From Bacilli bacterium (GTDB taxonomy: Bacteria > Bacillota_I > Bacilli_A > RF39 > UBA660), in assembly GCA_017441845.1 (NCBI GenBank), contig JAFRVB010000002.1, forward strand, positions 1 to 34,105: DNA of 34,105 bases. The letters run 5' to 3'. A program made the translations under genes and the position numbers. Each line of letters opens with the position of its first letter. Position 1 is the first letter of the stretch. This document shows, piece by piece, positions 6,876 to 13,688 of this stretch. Below the pieces are notes generated by a model that was given only the letters and a program-made list of their open reading frames with translations, was not told the origin of the DNA and searched no databases.

Positions 6876-7388
6876 ATGTATAATTATAGTTTTGGAAATT
6901 ATTATAATCCTAGTCCAACTCCAGAACCTTTTAGTGAAGCACTTAATGGGTTAACTGGTGGATTAGTAGCTTTAGCTGTAATCTTAATTTTAGTATTAAT
7001 AGCTGTATTAATCATATTAATTATTGCGGAATGTAAGATATTCGCTAAAGCAGGAGAAAGATGGTGGAAGGCACTTATACCAGTATATAATTCTTGGGTA
7101 CAATTTAAGTTTGCCGGTCTAGCATGGTGGTGGTTCATAATCTTCTGTGTATTAACTATACTTACTACAACACTGGGAGAAGAATCAACTGCGATCGTGT
7201 CTATGTTGCTTTTACTAACAGGATTTAACCTTAATTATAATCTTGCGAGAAAATTTGGTAGAGGTAATGGTTATGCATTCCTAATGACATTCTTACCATT
7301 TATCGGATATCCAATGTTAGCATTTGGTTCTGCTAAATATGAGAAAGAAGCAAGAGTTGATAAAAACGGAATATTTTCAGTTGAATAA
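6876..7388 (+). CDS. DUF5684-type integral membrane protein
   Basis: 170 residues with a long hydrophobic helix at about 27-52, then the signature FAKAGERWWKALIPVYNSW (about 56-74). Further membrane segments lie at about 78-100, 103-118 and 132-148. The middle carries FNLNYNLARKFGRGNGYAF. The pattern of an amphipathic GxKxWKALIPxYN segment followed by WW and a LARKFG loop is typical of the DUF5684 family, sometimes annotated as signal-peptidase-like, with no established function. It is transcribed divergently from the sortase-anchored surface protein and ends at its own terminator. The start follows GAGGAGGA. Confidence 0.78.
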   Translation: MYNYSFGNYYNPSPTPEPFSEALNGLTGGLVALAVILILVLIAVLIILIIAECKIFAKAGERWWKALIPVYNSWVQFKFAGLAWWWFIIFCVLTILTTTLGEESTAIVSMLLLLTGFNLNYNLARKFGRGNGYAFLMTFLPFIGYPMLAFGSAKYEKEARVDKNGIFSVE

Positions 7389-7390
7389 TT

Positions 7391-7412
7391 AAAGACCTTT
7401 AAGGTCTTTTTT
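7391..7412 (+). terminator. Intrinsic terminator
   Basis: The perfect palindrome AAAGACCTTTAAGGTCTTT is followed by further Ts, directly after the DUF5684 gene. Confidence 0.8.
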
Positions 7413-7425
7413 CTTTTTAAAAATA

Positions 7426-7434
7426 TGTTATACT
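7426..7434 (+). promoter_or_regulatory. Extended -10 promoter of the lipoprotein gene
   Basis: TGTTATACT at 7426-7434. The predicted start, about 7441, is followed at once by AGGAGG (7443-7448) and ATG at 7453. Confidence 0.6.
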
Positions 7435-7452
7435 TTTAATGTAGGAGGATGT

Positions 7453-8436
7453 ATGAAAAGATATATTAAAATTTTATTTGTTTTTGTTATTGCGTTTTTA
7501 TTAACTGGTTGTATGAAAGCAGAATTTACTATGACTATTAATAAAGATAAGTCTATGGATTTAGGAATTATTTATGCTTTTGATGATTCTTTGATGGAAC
7601 AAGGTCAATCATCAAGCACTAATTTTGATGAGCAATCAAAAGAGTTAAAAAAGAAAGGATTTAGTGTTACTGGATACAAAAAAGATGGTAAGACGGGTAT
7701 TGAAGCTACTAAGAGATTTAAAAATATAGATGAAATGTCTAGTAGTGATAGTAATTCTAAAATAGACTTAAATTCTTATATGGAAAATAAGAAAGATAAG
7801 AATGGTTTTAAAGTTAAAAAAGGTCTTTTTAAGAATCATTATTACGCTACTGTAGAAGTTGATACTAGTACTACTAATACTACTACTAATAATAGACAAT
7901 ATAGAGAAGAAGATAATAATTCAAATGGTGACGCAGATTATTCATCTTTAATGAGTAATATGGATTTATCATTTAATGTTATTCTTCCTTTTAAAGCTAT
8001 AAAGAGTAATGCTACTAGTACTGAAGATAATGGTAAAAAACTTAAATGGGATTTAACTAAAGTTAAAGAAGATATGACTTTTGAATTTGCTTTATATAAT
8101 TATAGAAATATCTATATCGCAGGTGGTGTTCTATTAGTTATAATCTTATTAATAGTATCATCTATTATGACTAGAAATAAAGAAGCTAAACCAACTATTT
8201 CTAAAGATTTAAATAATGTTCATAATACTAGTAATGATATGGAAACTACTATAATTGATGGAGATGGAAAAGAAAAAGAATTTATTAAAGAAGAAGTGGA
8301 TAATTCAAATGATGATCCTTTCTCAGTTCCAACTGATCAAGTTGAAGATAATCAAGAAGTAGATAATCCTGTTCCTAAACAAACAGAATCATCTACTGAG
8401 AATAGTGATGCTTTAAATGATTTATATAATAATTAA
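7453..8436 (+). CDS. LppM-like lipoprotein with C-terminal membrane helix
   Basis: 327 residues. The lipobox LTGC (17-20, lipidated Cys20) follows a hydrophobic n-region, so it is probably attached to the outer face of the membrane. The segment after the cysteine (MKAEFTMTINKDKSMDLGI) and the following alternating strands match the LppM domain type seen in Actinobacteria and Firmicutes. A transmembrane helix at about 222-240 (IYIAGGVLLVIILLIV) is followed by an acidic, Asn-rich, probably unstructured cytoplasmic tail. A lipoprotein with a second anchor and a cytoplasmic tail is consistent with an envelope sensor or scaffold, but function is unknown. A Thr/Asn-rich low-complexity run lies near 138-150. 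AGGAGG precedes the start. Confidence 0.75.
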   Translation: MKRYIKILFVFVIAFLLTGCMKAEFTMTINKDKSMDLGIIYAFDDSLMEQGQSSSTNFDEQSKELKKKGFSVTGYKKDGKTGIEATKRFKNIDEMSSSDSNSKIDLNSYMENKKDKNGFKVKKGLFKNHYYATVEVDTSTTNTTTNNRQYREEDNNSNGDADYSSLMSNMDLSFNVILPFKAIKSNATSTEDNGKKLKWDLTKVKEDMTFEFALYNYRNIYIAGGVLLVIILLIVSSIMTRNKEAKPTISKDLNNVHNTSNDMETTIIDGDGKEKEFIKEEVDNSNDDPFSVPTDQVEDNQEVDNPVPKQTESSTENSDALNDLYNN

Positions 8437-8459
8437 GATGTAGAAATACATCTTTTTTT
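8435..8459 (+). terminator. Intrinsic terminator
   Basis: AAGATGTA and TACATCTT form a stem with loop GAAA and then a T-run. Confidence 0.8.
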
Positions 8460-8507
8460 GACTAATTCTTTTTATTAATATAAGATTATGTTTATGGAAG
8501 TGATTTC

Positions 8508-10364
8508 ATGAAAATTTTAGATAAAATTGATAATCCTAAAGATTTAAAAGATCTTAATTTAAAAGAAAAGGATAAATTGGCTCTTGAATTAAGAGAATAT
8601 ATATTAGATGTAGTATCTAAAAATGGGGGTCATTTGGCTTCTAACTTAGGTATTGTTGAATTAACTATAGCGATGCTTTCAGTTTATAATCTACCTAAGG
8701 ATAAAATTGTTTATGATGTTGGTCATCAAAGTTATGTACATAAGATTTTAACTGGTAGAAAAGAAGAATTTAAAACATTACGTAAGTATAAGGGAATGCC
8801 TGGTTTTCCTAAGATAAGTGAATCTAAATATGATAGTTTTGGTACTGGTCATTCCTCTACTTCTATTTCAGCTGCCCTTGGTATGGCTCAAGCTAGAGAT
8901 TTAAAGGGTGAAGATAATGAAGTAATTGCTGTTATTGGTGATGGTGCTTTAACTGGTGGTATGGCTTTTGAAGCTTTAAATGATGCTGGTAGTAGTAAAA
9001 CTAATATTACTGTTATTTTAAATGATAATGAAATGAGTATTTCTAAGAATGTTGGAGGCATGTCATTAAGATTAGGTAAACTTAGAAGTAAAAGATTTTA
9101 TAAAAAATCTAATGAAATAGTTAAAAATAGTCTAAATAAAGTACCTATTGTAGGTACTGGTATGGTTAAAGCTACTAAGAAAGTTAAAAAAGGTATTAAG
9201 AATTTACTTTTACCTAATATGTTATTTGAAGATTTGGGTTTTACTTATTTGGGTCCTGTCGATGGTCATAATATTGAAGATTTAGAAGGAATGTTAAGAA
9301 TAGGTAAAAAGATAGATGGCCCTAAATTAATACATGTTATTACGACTAAAGGTAAAGGATATGAATTTTCTGAAAAGTATCCTGATAAATTTCATGGTAC
9401 TTCTGCTTTTAATATAAAGACTGGTAAAGGATTAAAGAAAAAGAGTGATGATTACTCTAAGATATTTGGTGAAGAATTAGTAAAATTAGCTAGTAAAAAT
9501 AAAAAAATAGTCGCAGTATGTGCAGCTATGAAAACAGGTACTGGTTTAGTTCCATTTAGTGAAAAGTATCCAGATCGTTTCTTTGATGTTGGTATTGCAG
9601 AACAACACGCTTTAACTTTTGCTGCTGGACTTGCTAAAGAAGGTTTTATTCCTTTTGTACCAATATATTCATCTTTTTATCAAAGAGCTTATGATCAAGT
9701 TATTCATGATATTGCAATTCAAAAACTACCAGTAATAATGTGTGTAGATAGAGCTGGTAATGTAGGTAATGATGGTGAAACTCATCAAGGTTTATTTGAT
9801 TTATCTTTCTTTAATTTAGTACCTAATTTAACAATAATGAATCCAAAAGATTTTAAAGAATTAGAATCTATGATGAAATTCGCAACCTTGGCAAACAAAC
9901 CTATCGTAATAAGATATCCTAGGGGTGGCGAAGGAAGTTACAAATTTAGAAGACCTTCTAAGATTGAGATGGGTAAAGCTGAAACTATTTGTGAAGGTAG
10001 TGATGTCACTATTGTTGCGATTGGTAAAATGGTAGATAGAGTTATGGCTGTAAAAGAAGAACTTTTAAAAGATAACATATCTTGTGAAGTTATAAATGCT
10101 CGTTTCTTAAAACCATTTGATGATAAAACTGTCATTGACTCCATTAAAAAAACTAATTTAGTTGTGACAATTGAAGATAGTATTTTAACTGGAGGATTAG
10201 CTTCTAAAGTAAAAGAATTAATCGTTGATAATTCTTTGAATACTAAGCTTATAACTTGTGGTTATCCTGATAAATTTATTCAACATGGTAGTGTTGATGA
10301 ACTTGAAAAAGAGTATGAATTAGATGTAAATTCTATAGTAAATAAAATTAAAAGCAAGTGTTAA
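8508..10364 (+). CDS. dxs: 1-deoxy-D-xylulose-5-phosphate synthase
   Basis: First enzyme of the MEP isoprenoid pathway: condenses pyruvate and glyceraldehyde 3-phosphate, with thiamine diphosphate, to 1-deoxyxylulose 5-phosphate. The 618-residue length is usual. Visible landmarks are DVGHQSYVHK (His73), FGTGHSSTS (His115), the ThDP/Mg motif GDGALTGGMAFEALN (Gly144-Asp145-Gly146) with its paired NDNEMSISKN (172 on), GIAEQHALTFAAGLA with the cofactor-binding glutamate, YSSFYQRAYDQ, and RYPRG near the end. The start follows GGAAGTGA. It stands alone between two terminators, away from other MEP genes, and is the only clear central-metabolism enzyme in this half of the window. The presence of the MEP route is of taxonomic use. 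Confidence 0.97.
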   Translation: MKILDKIDNPKDLKDLNLKEKDKLALELREYILDVVSKNGGHLASNLGIVELTIAMLSVYNLPKDKIVYDVGHQSYVHKILTGRKEEFKTLRKYKGMPGFPKISESKYDSFGTGHSSTSISAALGMAQARDLKGEDNEVIAVIGDGALTGGMAFEALNDAGSSKTNITVILNDNEMSISKNVGGMSLRLGKLRSKRFYKKSNEIVKNSLNKVPIVGTGMVKATKKVKKGIKNLLLPNMLFEDLGFTYLGPVDGHNIEDLEGMLRIGKKIDGPKLIHVITTKGKGYEFSEKYPDKFHGTSAFNIKTGKGLKKKSDDYSKIFGEELVKLASKNKKIVAVCAAMKTGTGLVPFSEKYPDRFFDVGIAEQHALTFAAGLAKEGFIPFVPIYSSFYQRAYDQVIHDIAIQKLPVIMCVDRAGNVGNDGETHQGLFDLSFFNLVPNLTIMNPKDFKELESMMKFATLANKPIVIRYPRGGEGSYKFRRPSKIEMGKAETICEGSDVTIVAIGKMVDRVMAVKEELLKDNISCEVINARFLKPFDDKTVIDSIKKTNLVVTIEDSILTGGLASKVKELIVDNSLNTKLITCGYPDKFIQHGSVDELEKEYELDVNSIVNKIKSKC

Positions 10365-10378
10365 TAACACTTGTTTTA
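10350..10378 (+). terminator. Intrinsic terminator of dxs
   Basis: AAGCAAGTGTT and AACACTTGTTTT form a long stem around the TAA, followed by a weak T-rich tail. Confidence 0.7.
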
Positions 10379-10477
10379 ATTTGGATTATTGACACCATTT
10401 TTTCTATTTTAACTTTTTATATCAACAATCTATCTATTTATATCATTGTAAATAGCAAATTAATTTGGGTAATAATA

Positions 10478-10506
10478 TTGACTTTTTTTGCTTCTTTTTG
10501 TACATT
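10478..10506 (+). promoter_or_regulatory. Promoter of the second small RNA candidate
   Basis: TTGACT (10478-10483), a 17-base spacer and TACATT (10501-10506). The predicted start falls at the G-run near 10509-10513. The rest of 10379-10477 is AT-rich with no feature I can support. Confidence 0.5.
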
Positions 10507-10611
10507 TAGGGTGCGTGATAGTAATCACGCCGATATCTCTAACGATTATATGTTAGAGTATATTCAACCGAACCCCCTGAAGAGCCAATCGTTGATTGGC
10601 TCGCTTTTTTT
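10505..10611 (+). ncRNA. Candidate free-standing structured RNA with a three-way junction
   Basis: A GC-richer island between dxs and the next gene. Two hairpins with perfect stems are visible: GCGTGAT/ATCACGC (10513-10519/10524-10530) and CTCTAAC/GTTAGAG (10537-10543/10552-10558). They are enclosed by TTTAGGG (10505-10511) pairing with CCCTGAA (10575-10581), one G-U pair. The single-stranded joining segment 10559-10574 includes CAACCGAAC. A strong terminator (GAGCCAATC/GATTGGCTC, 10582-10602, then Ts) follows. The next gene has its own promoter after the T-run, so this looks like a separate transcript rather than a leader. SRP RNA, tmRNA, RNase P and common riboswitch consensus sequences were considered and do not fit. 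The closing helix partly precedes the predicted start, so its length is uncertain. Confidence 0.58.
10582..10611 (+). terminator. Intrinsic terminator of the small RNA candidate
   Basis: GAGCCAATC, loop GTT, GATTGGCTC, then GC and seven Ts. The stem is perfect and unusually GC-rich for this window. Confidence 0.88.
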
Positions 10612-10612
10612 A

Positions 10613-10621
10613 TGTTATAAT
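10613..10621 (+). promoter_or_regulatory. Extended -10 promoter
   Basis: TGTTATAAT starts two bases after the last terminator T. It drives the gene at 10645. Confidence 0.65.
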
Positions 10622-10644
10622 AGTTATGGTTAGGGTGATTAAAA

Positions 10645-10968
10645 ATGAAAGAATATTTATATAATTATATTAAAGAGATTGATAAATTATTAGAAAGTGA
10701 TAAGAAAATAAGTACTGATGTTATAGAGAGACATTTAATTAAGATTAGTTTCTTTCAACATGAAAGATTAATACATTTATATGTAACCTTATTTTATGCG
10801 ATAATGTTTTTATTATTTTCTGGACTTGGTCTTGTTCATTATATATTCTTTATTATTTCAACTATATTATTAATATTCTTAATATTTTATATAATACATT
10901 ATTTTAGATTAGAAAATGGTGTTCAATACTTATATAAACAGTATGATAAGATGATTGAAAAGAACTAG
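10645..10968 (+). CDS. Small two-helix membrane protein, function unknown
   Basis: 107 residues. A charged helical N-terminus (about 1-45, rich in Lys, Asp and Glu) precedes two closely spaced hydrophobic segments, about 46-65 (LYVTLFYAIMFLLFSGLGLV) and 68-88, and a basic C-terminal helix. Both ends are therefore probably cytoplasmic. No family was recognised. The start follows AGGGTGA. It has its own promoter and terminator on either side, so it is a single-gene unit and the neighbours give no hint of function. Confidence 0.68.
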   Translation: MKEYLYNYIKEIDKLLESDKKISTDVIERHLIKISFFQHERLIHLYVTLFYAIMFLLFSGLGLVHYIFFIISTILLIFLIFYIIHYFRLENGVQYLYKQYDKMIEKN

Positions 10969-10986
10969 TTATATTAGTTCTTTTTA
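10961..10986 (+). terminator. Intrinsic terminator
   Basis: AGAACTA (10961-10967) and TAGTTCT (10975-10981) form a stem followed by Ts, overlapping the stop codon of the small membrane protein. Confidence 0.75.
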
Positions 10987-10995
10987 TGTTATAAT
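10987..10995 (+). promoter_or_regulatory. Extended -10 promoter of the exchanger gene
   Basis: TGTTATAAT directly abuts the preceding terminator's T-run. It places the start at about 11002, upstream of AGGTGG and the ATG at 11015. Confidence 0.65.
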
Positions 10996-11014
10996 CTTCT
11001 TTGTAGGTGGTATT

Positions 11015-11965
11015 ATGATCATTTTATATATATTCTTATTATTAATAGGTTTTGTGATATTAATAAAGGGAGCAGATGTCTTTGTAGATGGAGCATCTTC
11101 TCTAGCTAGAAACTTTAGTTTATCTACTATGTTTATTGGATTAACTATTGTGGCTTTTGGTACTTCAGCACCTGAATTTGCGGTTAGTGTTAGTTCGATG
11201 GTTACTAAGAATCCTGATATGGTACTTGGTAATGTTATTGGTAGTAATATATTAAATATATTATTAATACTAGGTTGTGGATCATTAATACATTCTTTAG
11301 GTGTTAGAAATAGTACTGTTAAGAAAGAATTACCTATAGTACTTCTATTAACTTTATTAATGACAGTATTAATAAGTGATGAATTATTTGGTTTAGGAAC
11401 TAATATGTTTACTAGACAAGATGGAATCATAATATTATTATTCTTCACTGTATTTATATATTATTTAATAAGTATGATGAGAAAGAAAAAAGATGAAGAG
11501 GATGAACCACCTAAGTTTAATTTAAGTAAATCAATTATATTAACTTTATTAGGTATTGTAGCAATAATTGTAGGAAGTCAATTAGTAGTTAAAGATGCTG
11601 CATCTATTGCTGCTATTATGGGTGTTAGTCATAGAATGATATCTTTAACAGTAATAGCTTTAGGTACTTCTCTTCCAGAGTTAGTTACTACAGTAATAGC
11701 TGTTAAAAAGGGAGAATATGATATTGCGATAGGTAATGTTGTAGGTAGTAATATATTTAATATTGGTATTGTTTTAGCTTTACCAGTTGCTATCTTTGGA
11801 GGAATAAATCATATAGTATTTAATTATATAGATTTAGTAGTTCTGCTAGGTTCCGCAATACTTCTATTTATATTCTCATTTAGAGATAGAAAAATTAATA
11901 AGTATGAAGGTATATTCATGTTACTTATATTTGTTGTTTACTACTCATATGTAATTATTGGATAA
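11015..11965 (+). CDS. Na+/Ca2+ exchanger family (CaCA, YrbG-like) antiporter
   Basis: 316 residues, ten or so membrane segments, and the two alpha repeats that form the ion-binding core. Alpha-1 has GTSAPEF (49 on) and GNVIGSNILN (72 on); alpha-2 has ALGTSLPEL and GNVVGSNIFN. The two acidic residues in the SxPE motifs are the cation ligands in this family. It exchanges calcium for sodium or protons across the membrane. The frame is open upstream to 10955, but I chose 11015 because it follows AGGTGG at good spacing, sits after the promoter, and gives the usual N-terminal helix (MIILYIFLLLIGFVIL). The longer version would begin inside the preceding terminator. Confidence 0.92.
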   Translation: MIILYIFLLLIGFVILIKGADVFVDGASSLARNFSLSTMFIGLTIVAFGTSAPEFAVSVSSMVTKNPDMVLGNVIGSNILNILLILGCGSLIHSLGVRNSTVKKELPIVLLLTLLMTVLISDELFGLGTNMFTRQDGIIILLFFTVFIYYLISMMRKKKDEEDEPPKFNLSKSIILTLLGIVAIIVGSQLVVKDAASIAAIMGVSHRMISLTVIALGTSLPELVTTVIAVKKGEYDIAIGNVVGSNIFNIGIVLALPVAIFGGINHIVFNYIDLVVLLGSAILLFIFSFRDRKINKYEGIFMLLIFVVYYSYVIIG

Positions 11966-11998
11966 AAAAAGATGTACTAAACGTCTAGTACATCTTTT
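11964..11998. terminator. Bidirectional terminator between converging genes
   Basis: AAAAGATGTACTA and TAGTACATCTTTT form a 13-bp stem with A/T tails on both sides. Confidence 0.85.
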
Positions 11999-12834
11999 AA
12001 TTTGGCTGTTTCGATTGGAGGATATAACTCTTGGAAATTACCTTTAGTTTGGTCTACTGTAGTTCTACCTAATCCTTCATAGTGATAAATTGATTTCTTA
12101 TCTCGGAAACTTGCTCCTACTGTCGCATCAAATACATAGTATTTTCCTTCAAATTCAACATAATTCCAAAGATGTTGATATCCTTCTACTAAATATGATT
12201 TTATACCTATATTTTGAAATATTACTTGAGAAGATTTCGCAAATCCAGAACAGACACTCTCTCCTCCAGTAAAGAATGAATAAATACTTTGATTAGATCC
12301 CATATAAGTAAAAATCTTATCATAGTTATGTCCTGAAACATAATCATAAACATAGATTATCTTTTCTCTATCATTCATATTCTTAGTATCTCTTTTAATA
12401 TTATCTATTTCTCTTTCAATTCTCTTTTCTGCGAAAAAGTATTTTGGTGCTGACATAGTCTCTATAGAATATGTAACATTAGCACCATCACTTTTCCAAT
12501 GCATTAGATAATATGATAATAATTCAGGATGATCTAAATATATACAACTATTAACCTTACTTAATCTAGTAAAACAATCATCTAATTCACATCTATAATT
12601 AGAAATATTTTTACCTTTTAAAGTATCTTGAACGATCGTATCATATAATTCTTTTGATTGATCATCTAAAACATTATTTTTAAAGTATTCATCACTATAA
12701 TATAGTCCATTAACATATGTAGGACTATCTTTTTTAACTAATTTATTTCCTTCTATAGGTCTAAAATAAAAATTAATTAAAGCAAATATAATAACTAATA
12801 CAAAATATAATACTACTCTCATCTTCTTAGACAT
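11977..12834 (-). CDS. Membrane-anchored transglutaminase-like (papain-fold) protein
   Basis: 285 residues. One N-terminal membrane helix (6-22) suggests an outward-facing domain. The transglutaminase-like core has the Cys-His-Asp triad in expected contexts: GGESVCSGFAK (Cys195), QHLWNYVEF (His221) and YYVFDATVG (Asp236). Bacterial members act as proteases or crosslinkers, or are linked to the cell wall; which applies here is unknown. ATG at 12834 is preferred to one at 12849 because it is preceded by AGGTGA at good spacing. It overlaps the upstream gene's stop by 8 bases, so translation is probably coupled. The two form an operon with the 12827-13384 gene. Confidence 0.8.
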   Translation of the reverse strand: MSKKMRVVLYFVLVIIFALINFYFRPIEGNKLVKKDSPTYVNGLYYSDEYFKNNVLDDQSKELYDTIVQDTLKGKNISNYRCELDDCFTRLSKVNSCIYLDHPELLSYYLMHWKSDGANVTYSIETMSAPKYFFAEKRIEREIDNIKRDTKNMNDREKIIYVYDYVSGHNYDKIFTYMGSNQSIYSFFTGGESVCSGFAKSSQVIFQNIGIKSYLVEGYQHLWNYVEFEGKYYVFDATVGASFRDKKSIYHYEGLGRTTVDQTKGNFQELYPPIETAKLKDVLDV

Positions 12835-13384
12835 TGTAATCACCTGCATAATATATTCTATTATTAATTATTCTAACTCCTTCAACAATATAATATTTAT
12901 TGATATAAAGAAGATCTTCATTAGTACCAGTACCATTATTCGCAACTAAACTATTATAATCTATTTTATTCCTAAAGAAAGTAATATATTTATCAAATAA
13001 TACTTTATCATTATTAGAGAAATCCATAATCATATCCATATCAGTATTAATAGTCTTTTCACTTAAATAATTAAGATATTCTAAGTATAAGACTACTACT
13101 ATAACCTCTTCTTTTAACACATTAGCTTCATTCGCAATATATGATATTTTGATATTATCTGTATCTTTCATAAGGTTATAGATATTTAATATATTATCTA
13201 TAGTTATATTAGTATTAACATTATAAAACTTAGAAAAATTACTAAATTTGATCATATCTAATTCTTGTTTTAATAATTTAGATGAATCATTTTGTTTATC
13301 ACGAAAACGATCATATAATATGAAAAATACTATATAAGCTATTGTAAATATAATTATAAATATTATGAATGCTTTTAGTCTCAT
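12827..13384 (-). CDS. Single-pass membrane protein of unknown function
   Basis: 185 residues, with a membrane helix at about 4-24 (AFIIFIIIFTIAYIVFF) and then an Asn/Asp/Ile-rich extracytoplasmic region ending at YYAGDYNV. No family was recognised. ATG at 13384 is chosen over one 18 bases upstream because AAGGGG lies eight bases before it. Its stop overlaps the start of the transglutaminase-like gene, which suggests that the two proteins are made together and may interact. A -10 (TATAAT, minus strand 13407-13412) gives the pair their own promoter after the terminator of the gene at 13442. Confidence 0.65.
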   Translation of the reverse strand: MRLKAFIIFIIIFTIAYIVFFILYDRFRDKQNDSSKLLKQELDMIKFSNFSKFYNVNTNITIDNILNIYNLMKDTDNIKISYIANEANVLKEEVIVVVLYLEYLNYLSEKTINTDMDMIMDFSNNDKVLFDKYITFFRNKIDYNSLVANNGTGTNEDLLYINKYYIVEGVRIINNRIYYAGDYNV

Positions 13385-13429
13385 ATATATACCCCTTATC
13401 ATAATAATTATATAAGATTTTTAAATAAA

Positions 13430-13450
13430 AAAAAAGACTTATTAGTCTTT
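13430..13450 (-). terminator. Intrinsic terminator
   Basis: On the minus strand AAAGACT and AGTCTTT pair, followed by a long T-run. It overlaps the stop of the 54-residue gene. Confidence 0.75.
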
Positions 13451-13606
13451 ATATACATTTAAATCATATATAACTACAAGTATAAAAAATATAATTGAAG
13501 TTACTAATACTGAAGCATTAACTTCTCTCGCAAAAAGATAGTATACTATCATATATACTAGAAAGAATACCATTGTTGATATTATATTATTTAACCATTT
13601 AACCAT
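13442..13606 (-). CDS. Small two-helix membrane protein, function unknown
   Basis: 54 residues, nearly all membrane: helices at about 7-25 (IISTMVFFLVYMIVYYLF) and 32-48 (VLVTSIIFFILVVIYDL), separated by a short charged loop. The start at 13606 is preferred to one 21 bases upstream because it follows AGAGGTG. No family was recognised. It has its own promoter and terminator, so it is a separate unit from the downstream membrane-protein pair. Confidence 0.55.
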   Translation of the reverse strand: MVKWLNNIISTMVFFLVYMIVYYLFAREVNASVLVTSIIFFILVVIYDLNVYKD

Positions 13607-13618
13607 AATACACCTCTT

Positions 13619-13659
13619 AGTTGTCAACTATACTATCATAGAAACTATTTTATTTCAAT
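13619..13659 (-). promoter_or_regulatory. Promoter with small palindrome at the start site
   Basis: On the minus strand, TTGAAA, a 17-base spacer and TAGTAT (13630-13635) with an upstream TG. AGTTGtCAACT (13619-13629) lies over the predicted start and could be an operator, though it is short. Confidence 0.45.
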
Positions 13660-13676
13660 TATTTTATTATTTAAGG

Positions 13677-13682
13677 TATAAT
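13677..13682 (+). promoter_or_regulatory. -10 box giving a leaderless transcript
   Basis: TATAAT ends six bases before the ATG at 13689, so transcription should begin at or next to the A of ATG. No ribosome binding site lies upstream. Confidence 0.55.
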
Positions 13683-13688
13683 CTAAGT

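Noticed and set aside
10505-10611. SRP RNA, tmRNA or 6S RNA identity for the small RNA after dxs
   Set aside because: The GGAAGCAGCC-type SRP loop, a tmRNA tRNA-like end and a 6S long hairpin with central bubble are all absent.
10358-10633. A 91-codon open frame after dxs
   Set aside because: It begins inside the dxs terminator stem, has no ribosome binding site, and runs through the hairpins of the small RNA candidate and its terminator. The hydrophobic translation comes from T-rich DNA.
10955-11014. Longer start for the exchanger gene
   Set aside because: It would overlap the previous gene's end, the terminator and the promoter. The start at 11015 has a good ribosome binding site and family-like N-terminus.
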